A stretch of 64,000 bases of DNA from Halapricum hydrolyticum (GTDB lineage Archaea > Halobacteriota > Halobacteria > Halobacteriales > Haloarculaceae): assembly GCF_025517535.1 (NCBI RefSeq), contig NZ_JAOPKC010000002.1:279346-343345 (forward strand). Direction: 5' to 3'. Positions within the stretch are counted from its first letter, which is position 1. Each line of letters begins with the position of its first letter. The notes below the pieces were generated by a model. It was given only the letters and a program-made list of their open reading frames with translations, was not told the DNA's origin and did no database searches. Below, piece after piece: positions 9,137-17,702 of this stretch. Made by a program: the position numbers and the translations under genes.

Positions 9137-9306
9137 GGGTCCAGCCGAGCACTCCCGTCGCGTAGCTACTTTCTCGAATATTAAGACTGTCAGCGTTCGC
9201 GACTACGGCTTTGCTGGCGTTCGCGACACTGCCGTCGCTCACCGTCTACGACGTCCCGGTGAAGGCTCACTATCAGCCATTGCGACGAGAAGCACTTAAA
9301 CGATCG

Positions 9307-9879
9307 TCACTCTGACTCGAACAGGTCCGGGTTTTCGAGAGCGAACTCGATACCTTCACGGAAACCGGCCCGGAACCACGCGCGGCGCTTCGCGTCGACG
9401 TCGCCCCCACTCGCTGCCGAGAGATCGCTCGCGTCGATATCTGCAAGGTCGCCCGCGTCCGCCTTCCCGCCAGTGGATTCGGGCGATGCATCGACGCTCG
9501 ACTCCGGCCCGGCGTCGTCCGACTCCGTGGTCGCGTCCGCCGGCGTCGAGCCGTCGCCTCCGACCCCCGGGTCGATGTCGTCGACGTCCGGGACGTCCAC
9601 GTCTTCTGCTTCGGGCTCGGGATCGCCGTTCTCGGCCCACTGTTCGAGACTGCCGTACTCGTCTTTGATCTCCGCGAAGGTCGCGTCCGCGTCTGCCGGA
9701 CCGAGGAACTGTTCGAGGACCTGCTTGTAGAACATCTTGACGTGCTGTCCCTCTTCGGCGAGGCGGTCGAGGTCGACCGGCCACTCCTCGGCGATCTTCT
9801 CGGCTGCGTCCGACTGCTGGTCGGTCTTGAAGTTCGTCTCGACGATCTCGACTTCGTCGGGATACTGCTCGGAGCTCAT
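9307..9879 (-). CDS. Acidic hypothetical protein
   Basis: A 190-residue very acidic protein. Residues about 1-85 form a helical region (MSSEQYPDEVEIVETNFK), the middle is a low-complexity Asp/Ala/Gly linker, and the last 35 residues (RRAWFRAGFREGIEFALE) look like a separate amphipathic helix. No known domain is recognised. The N- and C-terminal blocks look conserved-like and the middle disordered. It is convergent with the DUF1508 gene and divergent from the kinase gene at 9974. Confidence 0.72.
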   Translation of the reverse strand: MSSEQYPDEVEIVETNFKTDQQSDAAEKIAEEWPVDLDRLAEEGQHVKMFYKQVLEQFLGPADADATFAEIKDEYGSLEQWAENGDPEPEAEDVDVPDVDDIDPGVGGDGSTPADATTESDDAGPESSVDASPESTGGKADAGDLADIDASDLSAASGGDVDAKRRAWFRAGFREGIEFALENPDLFESE

Positions 9880-9940
9880 CGTCCCCGCTATCGCTCCCGA
9901 TCACTATCAAATGCGGGGGATGTCGCCCCCGTCCAGGGAA

Positions 9941-9950
9941 TTATATTTAT
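9941..9950 (+). promoter_or_regulatory. TATA box setting the GTG start of the 7TM kinase
   Basis: TTATATTTAT is centred about 28 bases upstream of the GTG at 9974. The longer frame beginning near 9737 overlaps the divergent gene, so this box decides the start. Confidence 0.65.
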
Positions 9951-9973
9951 CCAGGCCGCCACACTGTACGCCC

Positions 9974-11620
9974 GTGACTGCGTTGTCGAATCTCGTCTAC
10001 ATCGTCGCGTTTGCATTCACGTCGCTGACCTGTTTTGCCAGCCTCGCCCGTGCCAAACGAATCGAGGATCGCGATACACGGATCGGACTGATTGGGCTGC
10101 TCACAGGGAGCGGCGCGTGGGCCGGCGCACACACCGCAGTGCTCCTGCTCCCCGGCTTTCAACTGAAGAACGCAGCCTACCTGGTCGGGCTCGTCTTCGG
10201 CTTCTCGACGGTCTGGGCGTGGCTGTACTTCACGTCGGCATACACCGGGCGAACCTATCACCGGGAGTCGACGTTCCGGCGTGCCGGCATCGCGACGTAC
10301 CTGCTCGTCGTCGCCGTCAAGCTCACGAACCCGCTGCACTCCCAGTACTACGAGGCTACGCTCGTCGAGGACGGGTTCACGCACCTAGTGATCCAGCAGG
10401 GGGTCGTCCACTGGACGGTGACGGGGCTGTCCTACGCGCTGGCCTCGATCGGGCTGTTCATGCTCTTCGAGCAGTTCGCCGAGTCCGATCACGGCACCCG
10501 GATCGTCGCCGCACTCGCGTCGCTGACGGCAGTGCCGGTCGTCCTCGACATCGCGGCGTACTCGATCCCGCAACTCGTCAACATCATCCACGCGCCTTTC
10601 GGCGTCGCCGCGTTTGCGCTCGGCGCGCTCTTTCTCTACCAGGAGCGGTTCCTGGCCGTCCACTTCTCGGCCGACGTCGACGACGCGGTCGTCTTTCTCG
10701 ACGACAACGATCGGATTCGGGACTACAACGATGCCGCCACACGGATCGTCCCCGGGCTAGACGGAATGCGGGGTGAATCAGTCGAACATGTGGAACCGCT
10801 TGCGGACGCACTCGGCGCGGGGCGGACTGTTCTCGATATTCGGATCGATGCCGAAACGCGTCATTTCCTGGTGACTGAAAGCGACTTCTCGCTCGGCCAG
10901 ACCGGGTACGGACGGATGATCGTGTTGACCGACGTCACCCGGATCGAGCGCCAGCGCCGTGAGCTGAAACGCCACAACGATCAACTGGAGGATCTATCCG
11001 TCGGTATCCGCCACGAGTTGCGCAACACACTCCAGATCGTCGCCGGGAATATCGAGGCCGCCGAACAGTACGTCGAACGCGACCCGGAGACGGCAGCCCG
11101 CGCGCTCTCGACAGCGTCTGCGACGACCAAGCGGATGCGCGAGATTGTCGACGATCTGTCGATGCTGGCCGAGTACAGCCAGACAGTCGAAGGGACCCAG
11201 CGAGTGCCGTTTCGCGAGACCGCCGAGGCAGCCTGGCGACGAGCCGATCCTGACGGACTCGAACTACAGCTAGAGGGGGACGGCGCCCTCGAGGCCGACG
11301 AGAGTCGGTTCGAGGAGTTGCTCTACCGCGCGTTCCTCTTCGCCGACGCCGTCGAGGGATCGTCGGTCACGCTCGCGCTCGATGGTAACGGGCTGGTGTT
11401 CGAGACTGACGGTGACCGTCCAGTGGGGACCAGCGCGGAGACGTTCTTCGAGTTCGAGGAGTCGGTCCCGACTGCCGAGGCCGGGATGGCGTTGCCGAGC
11501 CTCCGGGCGCTCGCCCGCGCTCACGGCTGGGAACCCGTCTTCGATTCCGGCTACGACGAAGGCGTCCGGATCGTGGTCGAAGGCGTCGTGACGTCTCCGG
11601 GCGCGGTCGCTGCGGAGTGA
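9974..11620 (+). CDS. 7TM-PAS histidine kinase-like sensor with degenerate ATPase domain
   Basis: A 548-residue membrane sensor starting at GTG 9974 (VTALSNLVYIV). Residues about 1-215 contain seven hydrophobic segments of the histidine-kinase N-terminal 7TM type, then a PAS-like domain (about 220-325) and a HisKA-like helix pair with the H-box IRHELRNTLQIV, His about residue 347. The C-terminal part should be a HATPase_c domain, but the N-box position reads ELLYRAFLFADAVEG without the usual Asn and there is no DxGxG motif. It may therefore lack kinase activity or use a diverged ATP site. No response regulator is adjacent. Confidence 0.85.
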   Translation: MTALSNLVYIVAFAFTSLTCFASLARAKRIEDRDTRIGLIGLLTGSGAWAGAHTAVLLLPGFQLKNAAYLVGLVFGFSTVWAWLYFTSAYTGRTYHRESTFRRAGIATYLLVVAVKLTNPLHSQYYEATLVEDGFTHLVIQQGVVHWTVTGLSYALASIGLFMLFEQFAESDHGTRIVAALASLTAVPVVLDIAAYSIPQLVNIIHAPFGVAAFALGALFLYQERFLAVHFSADVDDAVVFLDDNDRIRDYNDAATRIVPGLDGMRGESVEHVEPLADALGAGRTVLDIRIDAETRHFLVTESDFSLGQTGYGRMIVLTDVTRIERQRRELKRHNDQLEDLSVGIRHELRNTLQIVAGNIEAAEQYVERDPETAARALSTASATTKRMREIVDDLSMLAEYSQTVEGTQRVPFRETAEAAWRRADPDGLELQLEGDGALEADESRFEELLYRAFLFADAVEGSSVTLALDGNGLVFETDGDRPVGTSAETFFEFEESVPTAEAGMALPSLRALARAHGWEPVFDSGYDEGVRIVVEGVVTSPGAVAAE

Positions 11621-11713
11621 CCGAGACGGTCACGGCGGACAACTTGCCGGTCTCGGCACCCCCGAACGCACAGCCGGCAGTATCAAGAGCGTCGCTTCCC
11701 AACGAGTCCACGA

Positions 11714-13921
11714 ATGCCCCAGGAGATCCGGGAATTGGATCCGACCACCGTCGAACGGATCGCCGCCGGCGAGGTCGTCGAGCGACCCGCCTCGGTCGTC
11801 AAGGAGCTGGTCGAGAACAGTCTCGACGCCGACGCCTCGCGGATCCGCGTCGCCGTCGCGAGCGGCGGCACCGAGTCGATCCGCGTCAGTGACGACGGCG
11901 TCGGCATGGACGAAGACGCGCTCCGGCAGGCGGTCAGACAGCACACGACTTCGAAGATCCGCGACATCGACGACCTGGAGGGGGGTCTCGCGACGCTCGG
12001 CTTCCGCGGCGAGGCCCTGCACGCGATCGGTGCAGTCTCTCGCACGACGATCACCTCCCGGCCGCGAGACGAACGCGCTGACCGTGGCGCGGAGATAACC
12101 GTCGAAGGTGGCGACGCTGGAACCGTCCAGCCGGCCGGGTGTCCGGTCGGGACGACCGTCGAAGTCGAGGACCTGTTCTACAACGTGCCCGCCCGCCGGA
12201 AGTACCTCGCACAGGACGCTACGGAGTTCGCCCACGTCAACAGCGTCGTCACCGCGTACGCGCTGGCCAATCCCGACGTCGCCGTGACGTTGGAACACGA
12301 CGGTCGAGAGGTCTTCTCGACGACCGGACGGGGGAACCTCACGGAGACGGTCCTCGATGTCTACGGACGCGAGGTCGCGCAGGCGATGATCGAGATCGAC
12401 GACGGGAAACTCCCCGAGGGGCCCCTGGAAGGTGTCTCGGGGCTGGTCAGCCATCCCGAGACCAACCGCGCAAGCCGGGAGTACCTCTCGACGTACGTCA
12501 ACGGACGGTTCGTCACCGCCGACGCCGTCCGCGAGGCCGTGCTGGAGGCCTACGAGGGGCAACTCGCGAGCGACCGGTATCCCTTCGCCGTCCTGTTCGT
12601 CGAGGTCGACCCCGCACTGGTCGACGTCAACGTCCACCCCCGGAAGATGGACGTCAGGTTCGCGAACAGCGAGGGCGTTCGCGAGCAGATCACCGCCGCC
12701 GTCGAGGACGCGCTCCGGCGTGAAGGTGCCCTCCGATCGCGGGCGCCACGCGGCCAATCGGCCCCCGAGCAGACGGAAATCTCCCCTGGGGAGGGGTCGA
12801 ACGAAGCGGGCGACGTCGTCGAGGGCGACTCGACCGTGGCCAGCACCGACGCGTCGGCTGGGAGTCGTCCCGAAAACGGCCCGGCCGGAGCGCCAGAGAC
12901 GCCCGGAACGCCGGCATCAGACGGATCGGCGTCACCTGCAGCAGACGACAGTGATCGACCCGACACGGACCGGGAGTCGAGCGCGTCGGGATCGGACAGT
13001 CGGACCGGCGAAGCCGCATCGAGTGGCAAGCCGGGCGTCACCGAGAGCGATCGATCGAAGTCCCCTGGCGACAGTCGCCCGGGAACTCCCGAGGAGCGGC
13101 GTGCGGGCGCCTCCGAAGGCAGCTACTCGGACGCTTTCGAGGGTAACTACTCGGGCACCGCTGAGGACAGCTATCCGGAGACGACGGACGCGGCGCCCGG
13201 AGGTACAGAGACGACGAACGCGACGTCCGGGCAAGCAGAAACGACGGATTCGACACCGTCGGTGACGGCGACGGAACAACAGCGGTTCGGCGACGACGAT
13301 CCCGCGGTACAGTCGTTCGACTCGCTGCCGTCGATGCGCGTGCTCGGACAGATCCAGGACAGCTACGTAGTCGCCGAGACCGGCGACGGACTGGTGCTGG
13401 TCGACCAGCACGCGGCGGACGAACGGATCAACTACGAGCGACTTCGCGAACAGTTCCTCGGGGAGACGACGACACAGGTGCTTGCAGACGCCGTCGAGAT
13501 CGAGCTGACCGCCCGGGAGTCGGCGCTGTTCGAGCAGTTCACCGAGGCGCTGTCACGCCTGGGATTTCAGGCCGAGCGGATCGACGGCCGGACCATCGAG
13601 GTGCGGACGGTCCCGTCGCTGATCGCCGAGGCCGGCGGCCCCGAACTCGTCCGTGACGTCCTCTCGTCGTTCGTCGAGCGCGACAGCGACGCCGCCGGGA
13701 CGGTCGAGGCAGTCGCCGACGAACTGCTGGCCGATCTGGCCTGCTATCCATCAGTGACGGCCAACACCTCGATGACAGACGGCTCGATCGTCTCACTGCT
13801 GGAGGCGCTCGCCGACTGCGAGAACCCGTATGCCTGTCCGCACGGCCGCCCGGTGTTGATCGAAATCGACGCCGAAGAGATCGAAACCCGTTTCGAACGG
13901 GATTATCCCGGACACGCCTAG
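11714..13921 (+). CDS. mutL: DNA mismatch repair protein MutL
   Basis: A 735-residue MutL. The N-terminal GHKL ATPase shows AAGEVVERPASVVKELVENS, SDDGVGMDE and LGFRGEALHAI. The C-terminal dimerisation domain carries DQHAADERINYE (starting about residue 564), matching the DQHA-x2-E-x4-E metal-binding endonuclease motif, and later CPHGRP. Between about residues 345 and 515 lies a low-complexity Ser/Thr/Asp/Gly linker with degenerate repeats. In mismatch repair MutL links MutS recognition to strand nicking. No mutS is next to it here. A TATA-like AGTATCAAG lies about 30 bases upstream. Confidence 0.97.
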   Translation: MPQEIRELDPTTVERIAAGEVVERPASVVKELVENSLDADASRIRVAVASGGTESIRVSDDGVGMDEDALRQAVRQHTTSKIRDIDDLEGGLATLGFRGEALHAIGAVSRTTITSRPRDERADRGAEITVEGGDAGTVQPAGCPVGTTVEVEDLFYNVPARRKYLAQDATEFAHVNSVVTAYALANPDVAVTLEHDGREVFSTTGRGNLTETVLDVYGREVAQAMIEIDDGKLPEGPLEGVSGLVSHPETNRASREYLSTYVNGRFVTADAVREAVLEAYEGQLASDRYPFAVLFVEVDPALVDVNVHPRKMDVRFANSEGVREQITAAVEDALRREGALRSRAPRGQSAPEQTEISPGEGSNEAGDVVEGDSTVASTDASAGSRPENGPAGAPETPGTPASDGSASPAADDSDRPDTDRESSASGSDSRTGEAASSGKPGVTESDRSKSPGDSRPGTPEERRAGASEGSYSDAFEGNYSGTAEDSYPETTDAAPGGTETTNATSGQAETTDSTPSVTATEQQRFGDDDPAVQSFDSLPSMRVLGQIQDSYVVAETGDGLVLVDQHAADERINYERLREQFLGETTTQVLADAVEIELTARESALFEQFTEALSRLGFQAERIDGRTIEVRTVPSLIAEAGGPELVRDVLSSFVERDSDAAGTVEAVADELLADLACYPSVTANTSMTDGSIVSLLEALADCENPYACPHGRPVLIEIDAEEIETRFERDYPGHA

Positions 13922-13979
13922 GTCACCTTCCAGTCGGGTGCGACACTAGACCTAAGCCCTTCCATTGTGATACCTCGGT

Positions 13980-14930
13980 ATGGTCGAACTGGTGACTGTT
14001 GGGGACACGTCTCTTCGGCTGTCGCCGAGGGACAACGAGCGACTCGAGACGGCGACCGACGTTCGAATGTACGCGACCGGCACCGAGAGTAACGTCGCAG
14101 TCGCGGCCAGTCGGTTCGGAACCGACGCGGTCTGGCTCTCGAAACTGCCCGAGACGCCGCTCGGTCGTCGTGTCGTCTCTGAACTCCACGAACACGGGAT
14201 CGAGACGCAGGTCGACTGGAGCGACGACGGCCGGCAGGGGTTGACGTTCTACGAACCGCCGTGCGAGCCACGCGAGCGCGTCCGGATCGACGACCGCGGG
14301 TCGGCGGCGGCCGCGACAATGACACCCGGCGACCTCGATATGAATCTCGTCCAGTCGGCCTCGAGTGTCTTTGTCGCCGGCAGCACCCTCGCGCTCTCGG
14401 AGACGGCGGCCGAAACGGGGGCGGCGGTGCTTCGGGCCGGCAGCAGCGGAGAAGGCGTATCCGCGCTGGAGCTGGACTATCGGCCGGAGCTGTGGTCGCC
14501 GGACGCGGCTCGCGAAACGCTGACCGGCGTCTTCGACTCGGTCGACGTGCTGTTCGCGTCCGAGGACGACGTGCGAGACGTACTCGACCAGAGCGGACAG
14601 GCCAGAGAGATCGCCCCGACAGTGGCCGCGGAATGGGGCTTCCAGATGGTCGTGCTCACCCGCAGCGAATACGGTGCGCTGGTCTATCACGACGGCGTCA
14701 TTCACGACCGCGACGCGATCGAGACCGAGGCAGTCGACGAGACCGGACAGCACGACGCGTTCATCGGTGCCTTCCTCGCGACGCTACTCGATGGCGACGG
14801 GCCGGACGTGGCGCTGTCGAACGCCGTCGCGACGGCTGCCCTCGCCCGGACGATTCCCGGCCCGCTGGCGACGGTCGACGACGACGAAGTCGAGCGGCTC
14901 GTCGACTCGATCGACCAGAGCGGCTTCTGA
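13980..14930 (+). CDS. PfkB-family sugar kinase homologue, atypical motifs
   Basis: A 316-residue ribokinase-fold protein resembling haloarchaeal 2-keto-3-deoxygluconate kinases along its length (SNVAVAASRFGTDAVWLSKL, DYRPELWSPDAA). The C-terminal PfkB signature, normally containing GAGD, reads DETGQHDAF: the catalytic Asp is kept but the anion-hole glycines are altered. The N-terminal GG(A/T)ESNVA motif also reads TGTESNVA. It may be a diverged paralogue with weak or changed kinase activity. It starts 58 bases after mutL and ends exactly at a 79-bp inverted-repeat element. Confidence 0.82.
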   Translation: MVELVTVGDTSLRLSPRDNERLETATDVRMYATGTESNVAVAASRFGTDAVWLSKLPETPLGRRVVSELHEHGIETQVDWSDDGRQGLTFYEPPCEPRERVRIDDRGSAAAATMTPGDLDMNLVQSASSVFVAGSTLALSETAAETGAAVLRAGSSGEGVSALELDYRPELWSPDAARETLTGVFDSVDVLFASEDDVRDVLDQSGQAREIAPTVAAEWGFQMVVLTRSEYGALVYHDGVIHDRDAIETEAVDETGQHDAFIGAFLATLLDGDGPDVALSNAVATAALARTIPGPLATVDDDEVERLVDSIDQSGF

Positions 14931-15008
14931 TACTGCCGGCTGTAACTTTTCGAAATGATTCGGCACGCCGGCGTACCGAATATCTTTAGAACTTACAGCC
15001 GGCAGTAT
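14930..15008. repeat. 79-bp inverted-repeat element, copy A (MITE-like)
   Basis: Terminal inverted repeats ATACTGCCGGCTGTAA and TTACAGCCGGCAGTAT bound the element, and a 24-base near-palindrome (14958-14981, half-site ATTCGGCACGCC, one mismatch) sits in the middle. An inverted copy with about 90% identity occurs at 26946-27024. The left end overlaps the final base of the PfkB-like stop codon. No coding capacity. It looks like a small non-autonomous mobile element. Confidence 0.8.
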
Positions 15009-15028
15009 GAGCGACCCTGGGCGCGTCA

Positions 15029-15412
15029 TCAGGCCCGTTCGACGGTCAACTCGACCGTCCACCGGTCGTCGCTGTGGGCGTCCAGCGTCTCGTAGAACTG
15101 GCGCAACCCTGCGGACTCCGTCGCCGGCAGGACGTATAACTCGACGGTCCCTCCGCGGACCGCGACCCGAAAGACGTCCCCCGTCTGTTCGTCGTGTACG
15201 AGATACAGCGGCATCGGGAGGTCCAGCCAGTCGCCGTAGGTGTAGGCTCCGCCCCCGAGTATCTCCTCGACGAGCGCCTGCAATCCCGATTCGGACCAGT
15301 CGGTCGTCGGCCGGAGGCGAAATACCGTCTCGCCCTCGTACTCGACCCCGCCACTGTACGGATAGCGGCGCTGTGGTCGGGCCGGGATCTCGAACGACGG
15401 ATCCGTGGTCAC
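15029..15412 (-). CDS. Haloarchaeal conserved hypothetical protein
   Basis: A 127-residue protein starting at GTG 15412 (VTTDPSFEIPARPQ). It is rich in beta strands and aromatic residues and has no recognised domain. A TATATTCTATC stretch about 25 bases upstream supports the GTG start. The upstream neighbour on the same strand is the 73-residue glycine-rich protein. Confidence 0.7.
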   Translation of the reverse strand: MTTDPSFEIPARPQRRYPYSGGVEYEGETVFRLRPTTDWSESGLQALVEEILGGGAYTYGDWLDLPMPLYLVHDEQTGDVFRVAVRGGTVELYVLPATESAGLRQFYETLDAHSDDRWTVELTVERA

Positions 15413-15459
15413 ACCGGTCGCTACGGCGTGATAGAATATAAAAACGCGCCCACGATCGA

Positions 15460-15681
15460 CTACTCTTCGGCGGCTTTCTCGCCGGTTCGGTCCTTGACTT
15501 GACCGACGAATTCATCGACCGAGACACGCTTTTCACCGACGGTCGCGCCGACGAGCGCGCCGAGGCCGGCCCCGGTACTGGCCGCGTTGCGACTGATGAG
15601 ACCGCCGACGAACGCCCCGACCGAGGCGCCTATTGCTGCGTACTTTGCACGACTGATCGTCTGTTTGATTCGCTTGCCCAT
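15460..15681 (-). CDS. Small glycine-zipper protein
   Basis: A 73-residue protein with a glycine-zipper-like stretch (IGASVGAFVGGLI and GAGLGALVGATVG, residues about 17-50) between a basic N-terminus and a charged C-terminus. This suggests membrane association or helix packing. A TATCTTTTTACG box lies 27-33 bases upstream of the ATG. Function unknown. Confidence 0.7.
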   Translation of the reverse strand: MGKRIKQTISRAKYAAIGASVGAFVGGLISRNAASTGAGLGALVGATVGEKRVSVDEFVGQVKDRTGEKAAEE

Positions 15682-15728
15682 ACTTCTACTACGTGTCGGA
15701 GCGTAAAAAGATATGTGTACTCTCGGCC

Positions 15729-16022
15729 CTACTCGACGGGATAGCCTTCGTCTTCCAGGTAGTCCTCGACGCGGTCGACGTGATCGCCCTGGAGTTCGAT
15801 CCGGCCGTCGTCGACGGTCCCGCCACAGGCGAGTTTGGATTTGAGATCCGACGCCAGTTCCCCGACGTCGACGTCGTCGGGATCGAGTCCGTCGACGATC
15901 GTCATCTGCTTGCCGTACCGCCGCTCGTCTGTTTCGACCGAGACCTCCTGGGACTGCTTTGCGACGTCCTCACAGACGCAGAGTTCTTCCGGGAGTCCAC
16001 ACGTCGGGCAGACCTCTGCCAT
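15729..16022 (-). CDS. Translation initiation factor eIF-1/SUI1-like protein
   Basis: A 97-residue SUI1-domain protein with an N-terminal zinc motif, CPTCGLPEELCVC, then the SUI1 core: YGKQMTIVDGLD, LKSKLACGGTV and IELQGDHVDRVEDYL. In archaea aIF1 binds the 30S subunit and helps start-codon choice. The ATG at 16022 is used because the family starts with this zinc motif; the longer frame adds 31 unrelated residues. Confidence 0.93.
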   Translation of the reverse strand: MAEVCPTCGLPEELCVCEDVAKQSQEVSVETDERRYGKQMTIVDGLDPDDVDVGELASDLKSKLACGGTVDDGRIELQGDHVDRVEDYLEDEGYPVE

Positions 16023-16134
16023 TACCTGGTATACGACCGGCGGAGTGAAAAGCCCTGCCCCCGCGTTCGAGAAACGACTGTCGACGCGTTGTCCGTGTTC
16101 CGCTCGCGGAACCACTGGATGTCGGCCTGCGACG

Positions 16135-16671
16135 CTATTCGAGTTCGTCTTCCTCGACCGGCGCGCGCATGTCGTCGATGACCAGCACGAGAACGTTGTT
16201 CGTCTCGTCTTTGCCGTCGATCGTGCCGATAATCTGCAGGCCAGCAGACGGCGTCGGGCCGGCGGTGATCGTATCGCCCGGCTCGAAGTCGGACATCGAC
16301 CCCTGGAGGTAGATCTCGGCGCGGCACTTCTCGGGATGGTGGACGCTCGTCAGGTTGATCTCGGTGACGTTTGCCTCCTCGACGTACTCACCGTTGTGAT
16401 AGAGCGAGACGTCAGCCGAGCGGTCCATCTGCTGGATCTGCAGCGCGTCGTAGGCCTTTGCTGTCGGTTTGTACCCGCCTTTCGGACCCGGAACGCCTTC
16501 GACCAGCTGCAGGGCCTTGAGGCTCTGCATCTGGTTTCGGATCGTCCCGGCGCTGCGGTCGATCTCCTCGGCGATCCGCTCGCCTTTGACCGCGCTGTCG
16601 CTCTCGCGGTAGCTGTTTACCAGTTCCTGCAGGATCGTCTGTTGACTCGCTGTGAGCTCGATGCCTGACAT
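16135..16671 (-). CDS. Winged-helix transcriptional regulator (Rrf2/TrmB-like HTH)
   Basis: A 178-residue protein with an N-terminal winged helix (residues about 5-70: TASQQTILQELVNSYRES then AEEIDRSAGTIRNQMQSL) and a C-terminal domain of beta strands (about 95-178, DTITAGPTPSAGLQIIGTID) common to a haloarchaeal regulator family often annotated as Rrf2- or TrmB-like. It probably binds DNA; ligand and targets are unknown. The ATG at 16671 follows a CTATACAAAAAC/GTTTTAGC promoter region by about 30 bases. Confidence 0.8.
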   Translation of the reverse strand: MSGIELTASQQTILQELVNSYRESDSAVKGERIAEEIDRSAGTIRNQMQSLKALQLVEGVPGPKGGYKPTAKAYDALQIQQMDRSADVSLYHNGEYVEEANVTEINLTSVHHPEKCRAEIYLQGSMSDFEPGDTITAGPTPSAGLQIIGTIDGKDETNNVLVLVIDDMRAPVEEDELE

Positions 16672-16751
16672 AGTCGGTGTTCGTAACTCCGTACCGACGG
16701 CTAAAACTGTTTTTGTATAGGTCGATCGTTCACGATGTGAAAACCCGCCAG

Positions 16752-16871
16752 CTAGTATACGCTGATCCCGTGCGACTCCCGTGCGTGTTCGAGGAGTTCC
16801 TCCGTGCTCTCGAACTCGGCGCCACAGGTACACGTGTGATACCCCGTCTGGGATTGCTGGCGTGTCGCCAT
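16752..16871 (-). CDS. 39-residue zinc-finger microprotein
   Basis: A short C2H2-like zinc finger: HTCTCGAEFESTEELLEHAR followed by ESHG. The two Cys are separated by one residue rather than two, which is unusual. The ATG at 16871 lies about 28 bases after a TTATTATAC box, supporting the short form over a 61-residue frame. Haloarchaea encode many such microproteins, some regulatory; this one's role is unknown. Confidence 0.7.
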   Translation of the reverse strand: MATRQQSQTGYHTCTCGAEFESTEELLEHARESHGISVY

Positions 16872-17180
16872 ACACGTCACTGTTCGTGCCCGAGTATAAT
16901 AATTGTTTGTGGATGTTTGGTACCGCGACACACACATCAGGGGAGGGAAAACTACACATCTGACGGCTCAATAGGTGGAAATTCGGGTATTTTCGAAAGA
17001 ACGTTCACACAGTTTCCGCACGGAATGTGGGAAGGATCGTCTCTGGCCGGGGCGCGCACCGCTCGTTCAACCGGGGGCATATCGTTCGTTCAGCCGGAGC
17101 GCGCACCATTGGATGTCCAGCGATCGGGCCCGTTCGGTCCGATAATCACGCTGAAGACCCTGGGGTGTCCTGTATCGGGT
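16872..17180. other. Gene-free stretch between zinc finger and ACT protein
   Basis: About 309 bases without a convincing gene. It holds the divergent promoter of the zinc-finger gene (TTATTATAC, about 16895-16903). It also holds a repeated pair of short words (GCGCGCACC twice; CTCGTTCAACCGG and TTCGTTCAGCCGG) between about 17050 and 17107 that could be regulator sites. A GATAATCAC stretch near 17141 may be the promoter of the next gene. Confidence 0.4.
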
Positions 17181-17684
17181 ATGTTCGACGAGATCATGAA
17201 GAAATTCGAGGACAGCCCGAGTCAGCAGCGGGTGATCCGCCTCTTGCTCGAACGGGGGTTTTCAGTCAATGACGAGGGGCGGGTCGTCTCCGGGGGAATC
17301 GAGATCCCGAACACGGGGATCGCCCGCGAGATCGATGTCGACCGGCGAGTCGTCGACGCCACGACCGACGCGATCCTGGCGGACCCGGAGTTGCGTCGCA
17401 TCTTCCAGAACATCTCCGCGATCCCGAGTCTGATGGATCTCGCGCCGGTGCTGGATCTGACTGTCTTGACGGTGACTGTCGGTGACGCCGAGGAGACGGG
17501 GATCGTCGCCACAGTCACGAGTGCGATCGCCGAGCAGGACATCGCGATCCGGCAGGTCATCAGCGACGACCCGGAGTTCTCCGACGAGCCGAAGCTGTAC
17601 GTCATCACCGGCCAGCAACTCCCCGGCGAACTGATCAACGAGATCCGCAACATGCCGTTCGTCCGGAAGATCGAATTGCAGTGA
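17181..17684 (+). CDS. ACT-domain amino-acid-binding protein
   Basis: A 167-residue protein. The N-terminal part (MFDEIMKKFEDSPSQQRVIR) is HTH-like/helical; the C-terminal half (about 85-165) has the beta-alpha-beta-beta-alpha-beta ACT pattern: VLTVTVGDAEETGIVATVTS, IAIRQVISDD, KLYVITGQQLPGELINEI. ACT domains bind amino acids and regulate metabolism; this archaeal family (COG1707-like) has no assigned pathway. The ATG at 17181 was chosen over a much longer frame that reads through regulatory sequence. Confidence 0.83.
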   Translation: MFDEIMKKFEDSPSQQRVIRLLLERGFSVNDEGRVVSGGIEIPNTGIAREIDVDRRVVDATTDAILADPELRRIFQNISAIPSLMDLAPVLDLTVLTVTVGDAEETGIVATVTSAIAEQDIAIRQVISDDPEFSDEPKLYVITGQQLPGELINEIRNMPFVRKIELQ

Positions 17685-17702
17685 GGGCAGAGCGCCCCGT
17701 GT

